Below are positions 1 through 5,526 of a stretch of 5,531 nucleotides of DNA, piece by piece; the stretch's first letter is position 1, and every line of letters starts with the position of its first letter. The notes beneath the pieces are model-generated. The model was not told the DNA's origin. It searched no databases and was given only the letters and a program-made list of their open reading frames with translations. A program made the position numbers and the translations under genes. The DNA is taken from NCBI GenBank assembly GCA_043803805.1, contig JAZDJP010000111.1, positions 1 to 5,531 of the forward strand, read 5' to 3'. This DNA is from JAZDJP01 sp043803805 (GTDB taxonomy: Bacteria; Planctomycetota; JAZDJP01).

Positions 1-1032
1 GTCGAACCAGGGGCCGTGTTCCTCCGGCGGGAGGCGGAGCAGGCGGAGGAGATTGCGGTGGTCGGTCCGGGGGCTGTAGGCCTGCCGGAGGATTCCGTAA
101 AGAAGCGTCTCCTCGCAGCCCTCGATGATTTTCACGTCGAGGAGTTCGGTGGCCGGCGGAGGGAGGCAGGGTGTCGGATCCCATCCGGGCGCCTCGCCCC
201 GGAATTTCGCGAGGGCCTCGTGAAGCATGCGCGTCCCGTTCGCCTTGCCGTCGAAGGAGTATCCCGCGATGTGGGGGGTGCCGATGTCCGCCAGGCGCAG
301 GAGTTCCGTGTCGATGGCGGGTTCGTTCTCCCAGACATCGAGGATTGCGCCGGCGAGATGCTTTTTCCGAAGCAATTCCTTCAGGGCGTTCCCGTCCGTG
401 ACGGGGCCGCGGGAGGTGTTGAGAAACAGCGCGCCGGGCTTGAGGGCCCCCAGGCGTTCCGCGTTCATGAGGTGGTACGTGGCATCCGGGCCCTCCTTCG
501 TGAGGGGCACGTGGCAGGTCAGGATGTCGGCTTCGCGGAGAACCTTGTCGAGGGGCAGGTACCGCGGGTCGTTCGTTTTTCGCGCCAGGGGCGGGTCGTT
601 CCAGAGGACCCGGAGTCCGAGGAGTCGCGCGTAGTGATCCACCCGGCTCCCGACGTTCCCGACGCCCACGATGCCGAGGGTCTTGTCCCGGAGTGTGAGT
701 TTGTGGCGGCCCGCCGCGAAGAGGAGCGCCGTCGTGACGTACTCGGCCACCGAGTTGGCGTTCGATCCCTGGGCGCTGGCGAAGGCGATGCCGGCCCGCG
801 CCAGGTACGCGGTGTCCACGTGGTCGAACCCGATGGTGGCGGTCCCGACGAACCGGACGGGGGTGCCGGCGAGGAGTTTTTCGTCCACCCGTGTCACGGA
901 GCGGACGAGGAGATTATCCGTGTCGCGGAGATTCTCACGGGTCATCTCCCGGCCGGGAAGGAGTCGGATGCGTCCGAAGGTCCCGAAGGCCTCGGCTGCG
1001 AAGGGGATGTTCCGGTCGGCGGTGGTCAGCAT
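1..1032 (-). CDS. pdxB: Erythronate-4-phosphate dehydrogenase, 3' end beyond the window
   Basis: Oxidises 4-phospho-D-erythronate to 2-oxo-3-hydroxy-4-phosphobutanoate with NAD, the second step of the DXP-dependent pyridoxal 5'-phosphate pathway, in the cytoplasm. The 344 visible residues match my memory of E. coli PdxB (378 aa) almost without gaps from the first Met (MLTTADRNIPFA against MKILVDENMPYA). Visible motifs are VRSVT at 43-47, the Rossmann loop GVGNVG at 123-128, Asp146 in the NAD-binding DPP, and the D-2-hydroxyacid dehydrogenase catalytic set Arg208 (SRG), Glu237 (ENEP) and His254 (GTPHIAGY), at the same numbers as in E. coli. Residues from about 285 belong to the PdxB-specific C-terminal dimerisation domain (DUF3410), which separates it from SerA and glyoxylate reductases. 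About 30-40 residues should lie beyond position 1. The ATG at 1032 is chosen by this alignment: an in-frame stop (the gnd TGA) lies 19 codons upstream with no other start between. A good Shine-Dalgarno is absent, so translation may depend on gnd. Confidence 0.95.
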   Translation of the reverse strand, partial: MLTTADRNIPFAAEAFGTFGRIRLLPGREMTRENLRDTDNLLVRSVTRVDEKLLAGTPVRFVGTATIGFDHVDTAYLARAGIAFASAQGSNANSVAEYVTTALLFAAGRHKLTLRDKTLGIVGVGNVGSRVDHYARLLGLRVLWNDPPLARKTNDPRYLPLDKVLREADILTCHVPLTKEGPDATYHLMNAERLGALKPGALFLNTSRGPVTDGNALKELLRKKHLAGAILDVWENEPAIDTELLRLADIGTPHIAGYSFDGKANGTRMLHEALAKFRGEAPGWDPTPCLPPPATELLDVKIIEGCEETLLYGILRQAYSPRTDHRNLLRLLRLPPEEHGPWFD

Positions 1033-1089
1033 GGCTCGGTCATGATCCTGGCCGCACGATTTCGCCGGTGGAAGATCGGTTTCCCCGCA

Positions 1090-2595
1090 TCACGCCGTAT
1101 AGATGGACGCCGCCGTCTTGCCGCCCGTTCCCGTCCAGTCGGTGTGGAAGAACTGGCCGCGGGGCTTGTCCACGCGCTCGTAGGTGTGGGCGCCGAAATA
1201 ATCCCGCTGGGCCTGCAGCAGGTTCGCGGGGAGGCGCGCGCACCGGTACGAATCGTAATAATTGAGGGCCGTCCCGATCGTCGGCACCGGCACCCCGAAG
1301 TCGATGGCCGTCTTGACGACGTTGCGCCACCCGCGTTGGGCGTTCGTCGCGACCTTGCTGAAATACGGATCGAGCAGGAGGTTGGCGAGTTTGGGGTTCC
1401 GATCGAAGGCCTCCTTGATCTTGCCCAGGAACCGCGCGCGGATGATGCAGCCGTTCCGCCAGACGAGCGGGATCTCGCTGAAGTTCAGGTTCCATTTGTG
1501 CTCCGCGGAGGCCGCTCGCATGAGCTGGAAGCCTTGGGCGTAGGAACAGATCTTGGCGGCGTAGACCGCCTGTTCGAGATCCGCGATGAATTTCTCCTTG
1601 TCGCCGGTGAATTTCTTCTTCGGGCCGGTGAGGATGGCGCTTGCCGCGACGCGCTCTTCTTTGATGGCGGAGAGGCACCGCGCGAACACGGCCTCGGCGA
1701 TCTGCGGGATGCCGATGCCGAAATCGAGTCCGGCCTGCGAGGTCCATTTCCCGGTGCCCTTTTGTCCCGCGGTGTCCAGAATGATGTCCACGATGGGTTT
1801 CTTCGTCTCCGGATCGGTCCGGGCGAGGATGTCGCGGGTGATCTGGATGAGGTAGCTGTCGAGATCGCCTTTGTTCCACTTCGCGAACACCTTGTGCATC
1901 TGGGGGGCGTTCATGCCGAGGGCTTGGGACATCAGGTGATAGGCCTCGCAGATGATCTGCATGTCGCCGTACTCGATGCCGTTGTGGGTCACCTTGACGA
2001 AGTGCCCCGCCCCGTCCGGCCCGATCCACTGGCAGCAGGGGGTGCCGTCGTCCACCTTGGCGGCGATGGCCTGGAAGATCTCCTTCACGAAGGGCCATGC
2101 CTCGATGTTGCCTCCCGGCATGATGGCCGGTCCCTTGAGCGCGCCCTCCTCGCCGCCCGACACGCCGGTCCCGATGAAGCGCAACCCCTTCTCGGTCAGG
2201 GCCTTCGTGCGGCGGATGGTGTCCGGGTAGTGGGTGTTGCCGGCGTCAATGAGGATGTCGTCCTTCTCGAGGAGGGGCACGAGTTGGTCAATCAACTCAT
2301 CCACCGCCTTGCCGGCCTTGACCAGCATGATGATCCGGCGGGGTTTTTGGAGCGATTGGACGAACTCCGGGAAGGAATAGGTTCCCCGGATGCGCGTCCC
2401 CTTCGCCCGGCCCTCGACGAGCTTCTTCACCTTCTCGACGGTGCGGTTGAAGACGGAGATGGTGTAACCGTGGCTTGAAATGTTGAGGGCGAGGTTTTCA
2501 CCCATCACGGCCAGTCCGATGAGGCCGATGTCCGACGGGCCGTTTGACGCCTTCGGGGCGCCGGCCCTGGCGGATGCGGACTTGGAGGATTTCAT
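1090..2595 (-). CDS. gnd: 6-phosphogluconate dehydrogenase, decarboxylating (long form)
   Basis: Converts 6-phospho-D-gluconate and NADP to D-ribulose 5-phosphate, CO2 and NADPH in the oxidative pentose phosphate pathway; a cytoplasmic dimer in known members. The protein is 501 aa. The NADP-binding motif GLAVMGENLALN is at 27-38 and FNRT at 49-52, the latter typical of NADP preference. The substrate loop VSGGEEGA is at 145-152, and the family signature GPDGAGHFVKVTHNGIEYGD at 192-211 carries the catalytic Lys201 and Glu208. The all-helical C-terminal domain ends with QRDYFGAHTYERVD (463-476), including the Arg and His that contact substrate phosphate across the dimer. Usual length is about 470-485; the surplus is a Ser/Ala/Lys-rich N-terminal extension of about 20 residues before the first beta strand. 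The ATG at 2595 has a strong Shine-Dalgarno and sits behind a promoter; an open frame extends further upstream but would cross that promoter. pdxB follows after 57 bp in the same reading frame, probably in one transcript. Confidence 0.97.
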   Translation of the reverse strand: MKSSKSASARAGAPKASNGPSDIGLIGLAVMGENLALNISSHGYTISVFNRTVEKVKKLVEGRAKGTRIRGTYSFPEFVQSLQKPRRIIMLVKAGKAVDELIDQLVPLLEKDDILIDAGNTHYPDTIRRTKALTEKGLRFIGTGVSGGEEGALKGPAIMPGGNIEAWPFVKEIFQAIAAKVDDGTPCCQWIGPDGAGHFVKVTHNGIEYGDMQIICEAYHLMSQALGMNAPQMHKVFAKWNKGDLDSYLIQITRDILARTDPETKKPIVDIILDTAGQKGTGKWTSQAGLDFGIGIPQIAEAVFARCLSAIKEERVAASAILTGPKKKFTGDKEKFIADLEQAVYAAKICSYAQGFQLMRAASAEHKWNLNFSEIPLVWRNGCIIRARFLGKIKEAFDRNPKLANLLLDPYFSKVATNAQRGWRNVVKTAIDFGVPVPTIGTALNYYDSYRCARLPANLLQAQRDYFGAHTYERVDKPRGQFFHTDWTGTGGKTAASIYTA

Positions 2596-2599
2596 GGAT

Positions 2600-2606
2600 C
2601 TCCCCT
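2600..2606 (-). promoter_or_regulatory. Ribosome binding site of gnd
   Basis: On the minus strand AGGGGAG lies 4 nt before the ATG at 2595. It fixes the gnd start there and excludes the 88-codon upstream extension of the open frame. Confidence 0.75.
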
Positions 2607-2629
2607 GAAAAGGAATGATTGGATGCCGG

Positions 2630-2658
2630 ATTATAGGCGGCGTGTCCGGCGAAATCAA
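2630..2658 (-). promoter_or_regulatory. Sigma-70-type promoter of gnd-pdxB
   Basis: Minus strand: -35 TTGATT (2658-2653), 17-nt spacer, and a perfect -10 TATAAT (2635-2630). The expected start of transcription is near 2623, giving a leader of about 28 nt with the Shine-Dalgarno near its 3' end. A 6-bp inverted repeat, GCCGGA (2625-2630) and TCCGGC (2645-2650), brackets the -10 box and could be an operator, though such arms also occur by chance in GC-rich DNA. Confidence 0.75.
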
Positions 2659-2673
2659 GGCCGCATCGAGGGG

Positions 2674-2702
2674 TGGACTTTCCATTTCGGGGGCGGTACA
2701 CT
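2674..2702 (+). promoter_or_regulatory. Candidate promoter of the 32-residue-repeat protein
   Basis: TGGACT (2674-2679), 17-nt spacer, TACACT (2697-2702), each matching the sigma-70 consensus at four of six positions. Transcription would begin near 2709, which is the A of the ATG, so the message would be leaderless. This fits the absence of a Shine-Dalgarno before that ATG. The two divergent promoters occupy one 113-bp intergenic region (2596-2708). Confidence 0.4.
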
Positions 2703-2708
2703 GCCGGC

Positions 2709-3653
2709 ATGAAAACACTGGCCTGGGGTGTGGTGTTTCTTTTCGGGGTGGTGGCCGGGGCGGCCGGTGTGTGGATGGCGGTGAGCCGGGATATCTTCCC
2801 GTGGTCGTCCGACCGGGAGGTCGTCCTTCCCGAATCCGTTCCCGGAGACATCCCCTCATCCCGGCCGGGGGCGGCCGGGCGCGGTCCCTTTCACAAGGCC
2901 GGGGCGGAAACGGCCTTGCCGAAATCGGCGGTTCCTCCGGGGAACGTGGAACAGGCGCCGGAGGAGGAGGATCCCGACGTCACTCGCGAGGGCGTTGCGC
3001 GGGAGGTCGCCGGGACGGAGAAGGAAACGGATTCCTCCCGGCGGCTCGAACGGTTCGTCAAGGTGGGCCGGGACATGGCGGGGAAGGAACCCCACCGGCT
3101 GCTTTCGTTTCTCCTGACGATGGACGACGGGCCGGAACGGGAGGCGCTCGTGACCGGGCTTTTTTCGGCCTGGGGCGGGAAGGATGCCGTGACCGCGGCG
3201 CTTTACATCGCCGCCGTCCCCGAGGGGGATTCCCGGAAGGCCGCGGCACGGGCCCTGGCGGGGGTCTGGGCCACCGATAATCCCAACGAGGCGGCGGAAT
3301 GGGTGGAGGTAATTCCTTCCGGTTCCGAACGCGACGGCGCCCTGGACGGTCTGGCGGATCGCTGGGCCGGGCTCGAACCCGCCGGGGCGGTGGTCTGGGC
3401 CGAATCCCTGCCCCGGGCCGACGAGGTGGCGCGCATGTCCGCCCGGGTGTTCGCGTCCTGGGTCGCTCGCGACGCCGACGCCGCGGCGAAGTGCCTGGAG
3501 GCCATGCCTCCCGGCGGGGCCCGGAACGCCGCCCTCCGGCCCGTGGCCATGGCGCTTGCGCCGAAGGATCCGGATCGGGTGCGCCGATGGCTCGCGTGGC
3601 TGCCCGAGGACGAGCGCAAGGCCGTTCTCGCCGAAACCGGGCTTACGGAGTGA
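2709..3653 (+). CDS. Membrane-anchored or secreted protein with 32-residue Trp repeats, unknown function
   Basis: No named family recognised. The 314-aa product begins with a hydrophobic segment (about residues 4-25) after MKT, a signal anchor or signal peptide that would place the rest outside the cytoplasmic membrane. Residues 33-115 are rich in Pro, Gly, Glu and Ser and look disordered. From about 119 to 309 the chain consists of two-helix repeats: Trp155, Trp187, Trp219 and Trp251 are exactly 32 residues apart. The pattern is roughly W-A-x-x-(D/E)-P-x-x-A-A-x-W-x-x-x-(I/L)-P-x-G-x-x-R-x-x-A-L-x-x-L. A degenerate unit precedes these and another with Leu283 in the Trp position follows, giving about six. 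This predicts an alpha-solenoid of TPR or HEAT type, usually a protein-binding surface. The ATG at 2709 is preferred because the hydrophobic segment starts there; a GTG at 2673 would add 12 residues. Base composition is very GC-rich, like gnd. Confidence 0.8.
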   Translation: MKTLAWGVVFLFGVVAGAAGVWMAVSRDIFPWSSDREVVLPESVPGDIPSSRPGAAGRGPFHKAGAETALPKSAVPPGNVEQAPEEEDPDVTREGVAREVAGTEKETDSSRRLERFVKVGRDMAGKEPHRLLSFLLTMDDGPEREALVTGLFSAWGGKDAVTAALYIAAVPEGDSRKAAARALAGVWATDNPNEAAEWVEVIPSGSERDGALDGLADRWAGLEPAGAVVWAESLPRADEVARMSARVFASWVARDADAAAKCLEAMPPGGARNAALRPVAMALAPKDPDRVRRWLAWLPEDERKAVLAETGLTE

Positions 3654-3676
3654 ATTTCCATCCCGCCGGGCGGAGT

Positions 3677-3704
3677 TTGACTCCCTCAGCCCCGTTTCTA
3701 TAAT
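3677..3704 (+). promoter_or_regulatory. Near-consensus sigma-70-type promoter
   Basis: TTGACT (3677-3682), 16-nt spacer, perfect TATAAT (3699-3704). Transcription should start near 3711, about 29 nt before the ATG of the URO-D-like gene. It lies in the 86-bp gap after the repeat-protein gene, so the URO-D-like gene can be transcribed independently. A short GC hairpin just after the upstream stop codon (CCGC/GCGG at 3664-3674) has no following T tract, so I do not call it a terminator. Confidence 0.75.
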
Positions 3705-3723
3705 TTACTGCGATAACTTCTGT

Positions 3724-3729
3724 GGGGAG
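3724..3729 (+). promoter_or_regulatory. Ribosome binding site deciding the URO-D-like start
   Basis: GGGGAG lies 10 nt before the ATG at 3740 and 19 nt before the in-frame ATG at 3749. It overlaps the region just after the in-frame GTG at 3722. Spacing therefore favours 3740. Confidence 0.55.
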
Positions 3730-3739
3730 AGAAATTCTC

Positions 3740-4807
3740 ATGGCCGCAATGACGACCTTCGAACGCATGACGCGGATGTTCGCCCATCGGGAGGCGGACC
3801 GTGTCCCGGTGACCGATTCCCCCTGGGGATCCACCATCGAGCGCTGGCGGCGGGAGGGGATGCCGGCGGACGTTTCCTTCGAGGACTATTTCGATCTCGA
3901 TCGGGTGATCGGGATCGATGCCGACAACAGCCCGCGCTTTCCGGAGAAGGTGCTGGAGGAGACGGCGGAATACCGCATCGGGACGACGAAGTGGGGAGCG
4001 ACCCAGAAATCCTGGAAGCACGCCGGGGGCGTTCCCGAATTTCTCGCGTTCGAGGTCACCGGCCCCGATGCCTGGCGCGAGGCCAAAAAACGCATGACCC
4101 CCGACCGGAACCGGGTGAACTGGGAACGGCTGGCGACGCGATATCCCGGCTGGCGGAAATCCGGGGCCTGGGTGAGTGCCGGCCTCTGGTTCGGGTTCGA
4201 TATTTCCCATTCCCATTTCATCGGCACCGAGCGGGTGCTCATGGAGATGGCCACGGACCCGGAATGGATCCTGGACGTCTGGAACCACTGCCTCGACGTG
4301 GACCTCGCGCTTTTCGACATGGTGTGGGACGCCGGCTACCGGTTCGACAGCATTTACTGGCCCGATGACATGGGGTACAAGGGGCATACGTTTTTCTCCA
4401 TCGGGATGTACCGGGAGTTTCTGAAACCCGTCCACAAGCGCGCCTGCGACTGGGCCCGCGCCAAAGGGGTCAAGGTGCAACTCCACTCCTGCGGGAACGT
4501 CGAGCCGTTCATCCCGGACCTGATTGAAATCGGGGTGGATATGCTGAATCCGATCGAGGTGAAGGCGGGGATGGACCCGGTGGCGCTGAAACAAAAATTC
4601 GGAGACCGTCTCGCGTTTCACGGCGGGTTGAACGCGGCCCTCTACTGGCACCCGGAAAAGATGTGGGAGGAGATGAAGCGGGTCATCCCCGCCATGAGGA
4701 AAAACGGCGGCTACGTCGCGAGCACCGACCACTCCGTCCCCGATTCCGTGACGCTCGCGCAGTTCACGGAGTTCGTGCGGCTGGCGAAGGAGTTGGGGAC
4801 GTATTAA
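3740..4807 (+). CDS. URO-D superfamily protein (HemE/MtaA-like), not the heme-pathway enzyme
   Basis: A 355-aa protein of the uroporphyrinogen decarboxylase superfamily, a TIM-barrel fold that includes HemE and the cobamide methyltransferases MtaA, MtbA and CmuA. The N-terminal stretch TTFERMTRMFAHREADRVPV (5-24) is typical of non-HemE members, and the RQAGRY motif of true HemE is missing. Near the C-terminus VKVQLHSCGN (244-253) carries the His249-x-Cys251 pair that binds zinc in the methyltransferases. It is followed by IGVDMLNPIEVKAGMDP (264-280), FHGGLN (293-298) and STDHSVPDSV (328-337). In the last motif His331 stands where MtaA-type enzymes carry a second Cys. I infer a metal-dependent methyltransferase or related C1 enzyme of unknown substrate. 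No corrinoid protein or methyltransferase partner gene lies in the window to test this. Length is normal for the family. It is cytoplasmic, with no signal or membrane segment. Its own promoter and Shine-Dalgarno precede it; the stop codon abuts the GAGTC array. Confidence 0.85.
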   Translation: MAAMTTFERMTRMFAHREADRVPVTDSPWGSTIERWRREGMPADVSFEDYFDLDRVIGIDADNSPRFPEKVLEETAEYRIGTTKWGATQKSWKHAGGVPEFLAFEVTGPDAWREAKKRMTPDRNRVNWERLATRYPGWRKSGAWVSAGLWFGFDISHSHFIGTERVLMEMATDPEWILDVWNHCLDVDLALFDMVWDAGYRFDSIYWPDDMGYKGHTFFSIGMYREFLKPVHKRACDWARAKGVKVQLHSCGNVEPFIPDLIEIGVDMLNPIEVKAGMDPVALKQKFGDRLAFHGGLNAALYWHPEKMWEEMKRVIPAMRKNGGYVASTDHSVPDSVTLAQFTEFVRLAKELGTY

Positions 4808-4809
4808 AT

Positions 4810-4892
4810 GAGTCCCAGAGTCTCGGAGTCTGAGAGTCCAAGAGTCGAGGAGAAGGGAAAGAGTCGGCGAGTCAGCGAGTCACCGAGTCTAT
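4810..4892 (+). repeat. Degenerate octamer tandem array, GAGTCNNN x 9
   Basis: Nine units beginning with an invariant GAGTC start at 4810, 4818, 4826, 4834 and 4842, then after an 11-bp interruption (GAGAAGGGAAA, 4850-4860) at 4861, 4869, 4877 and 4885. The three following bases vary in every unit (CCA, TCG, TGA, CAA, GAG, GGC, AGC, ACC, TAT). The first five bases are conserved while the spacer is not, and the 8-bp phase is exact within each block. The array starts 3 bp after the stop codon of the URO-D-like gene. Each unit contains a GANTC site. Function is unknown. Confidence 0.9.
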
Positions 4893-4917
4893 AGGCGGAG
4901 GGATCGGTTCGTGTTCT

Positions 4918-4945
4918 TTGGTGATATTGTCTTAGGGTATATGAT
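4918..4945 (+). promoter_or_regulatory. Possible promoter of the small membrane protein
   Basis: TTGGTG (4918-4923), 16-nt spacer, TATGAT (4940-4945). The -10 matches at five of six positions, the -35 at only three. The -10 lies just 3 bp before the ATG at 4949, which would put the start of transcription inside the gene, so either the real promoter is elsewhere or translation starts further in. Weak call. Confidence 0.2.
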
Positions 4946-4948
4946 ATT

Positions 4949-5344
4949 ATGAAATCTGAGCTGGCGCGGAAGATAAATCAGGTGATTGGCGGCGTCGTGT
5001 TTCTCGCTGCCAGCGGTTTGTGGCGTCTTGGAAAATCATCCTTTTGGACGCTTGTTACAGGAGATTGGGGTAATTTGACGGCATGGGGGATATTCCTCCC
5101 TTGGGTCTTTGCCCTTGGCAGCGCGATCTGTTTGTTGTTTGGAAAAATGGCCGGTGTTTGGTTATTGCTGGGTACGGCAGGCATGTCCGTTATCGGTTCG
5201 ACGTTCTGTTTCATCCCGTTTCTGGGAAGGGCGCTTTTCAAATTGCCATATCCACAGTCTTGGTTTGCCACGGGTTTGGTTAACTTCGTACTCGCGGGAA
5301 TCGTAATCGTCCTGGGATTTCGGGCGAGGAAGGTCGGGAAGTGA
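4949..5344 (+). CDS. Small four-helix membrane protein, unknown function
   Basis: I do not recognise this 131-aa protein. It is dominated by hydrophobic segments at about residues 10-26, 44-64, 67-89 and 106-124, so four membrane helices are likely. Basic residues cluster at both ends (KSELARK at 2-8, RARKVGK at 125-131), suggesting both termini in the cytoplasm. A Trp- and Gly-containing loop (residues 33-43) joins helices one and two. No catalytic motif or signal cleavage site is evident. The ATG at 4949 follows a weak AGGG (4934-4937) at 11 nt; the next in-frame ATG is well inside the protein. Base composition is close to half GC, clearly lower than the genes to its left, and its codons are less biased to G or C in third position. 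That suggests separate acquisition or relaxed selection. The length of the open frame and consistent helix pattern support a real gene, but without a homologue this stays tentative. Confidence 0.6.
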   Translation: MKSELARKINQVIGGVVFLAASGLWRLGKSSFWTLVTGDWGNLTAWGIFLPWVFALGSAICLLFGKMAGVWLLLGTAGMSVIGSTFCFIPFLGRALFKLPYPQSWFATGLVNFVLAGIVIVLGFRARKVGK

Positions 5345-5426
5345 AAAATGGCAGAAATTCTATACACTAAGGGCATCGTTCCAATATCGGATCACTGCTG
5401 TCCGGTCATTGATTTTTGATTTTTCT

Positions 5427-5446
5427 GCAACCACTTTAGGGGTTGC
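5427..5446. repeat. Short inverted repeat in the right intergenic stretch
   Basis: GCAACC (5427-5432) and GGTTGC (5441-5446) form a perfect 6-bp stem with an 8-nt loop. It is preceded by a tandem GATTTTT duplication (5411-5424). On neither strand is the stem followed by a T tract, so it is not a good intrinsic terminator. The surrounding stretch 5345-5495 holds no convincing gene. An ATG at 5462 with GAGG 6 nt upstream opens a frame that reaches the window edge (23 codons), too short to judge. Confidence 0.3.
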
Positions 5447-5495
5447 CGGTTGAGGCAAGAAATGAGTGGGAACGATTTGATTTTGTGCATAGGCT

Positions 5496-5526
5496 TCCGC
5501 CCTCCCTTTTCAAAAGGAGTGGCGGA
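5496..5526 (+). repeat. Bulged hairpin over a Shine-Dalgarno-like sequence at the window edge
   Basis: TCCGCC plus CTCC (5496-5505) can pair with GGAG, a single bulged T, then GGCGGA (5516-5526), a 10-bp stem with a 10-nt loop. The right arm contains AAGGAG, spaced 6 nt from an ATG at 5526-5528, so on RNA the stem would hide a good ribosome binding site and part of the start codon. Two readings are open. One is a REP-like extragenic palindrome, which the GC-rich stem in AT-richer surroundings suggests. The other is the leader of a gene beginning at the edge. The window ends 3 bases after that ATG, so I do not call a gene. Confidence 0.5.

Noticed and set aside
16..2478. 820-codon open frame on the plus strand
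   Set aside because: It is antisense to both pdxB and gnd, which happen to share one minus-strand frame and have few complement-stop codons because of high GC. Its translation is low-complexity Gly/Arg/Glu/Val-rich with no domain, while the opposite strand encodes two clear enzymes.
2596..2859. 88-codon N-terminal extension of the gnd frame
   Set aside because: It would cross the gnd promoter and the start of the divergent gene, is Pro/Arg-rich without family similarity, and the ATG at 2595 has a strong Shine-Dalgarno.
3664..3674. GC hairpin after the repeat-protein stop as a terminator
   Set aside because: The stem is only 4 bp with a 3-nt loop, and there is no T run after it.
3698..4732. 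344-codon minus-strand frame opposite the URO-D-like gene
   Set aside because: It is a shadow of a well-supported gene, with no recognisable domain and a His/Pro/Val-rich composition typical of antisense frames.
4978..5376. 132-codon minus-strand frame opposite the small membrane protein
   Set aside because: The plus-strand frame has a coherent four-helix pattern with basic termini; the minus-strand product has neither hydrophobic segments nor motifs and looks like the antisense shadow.
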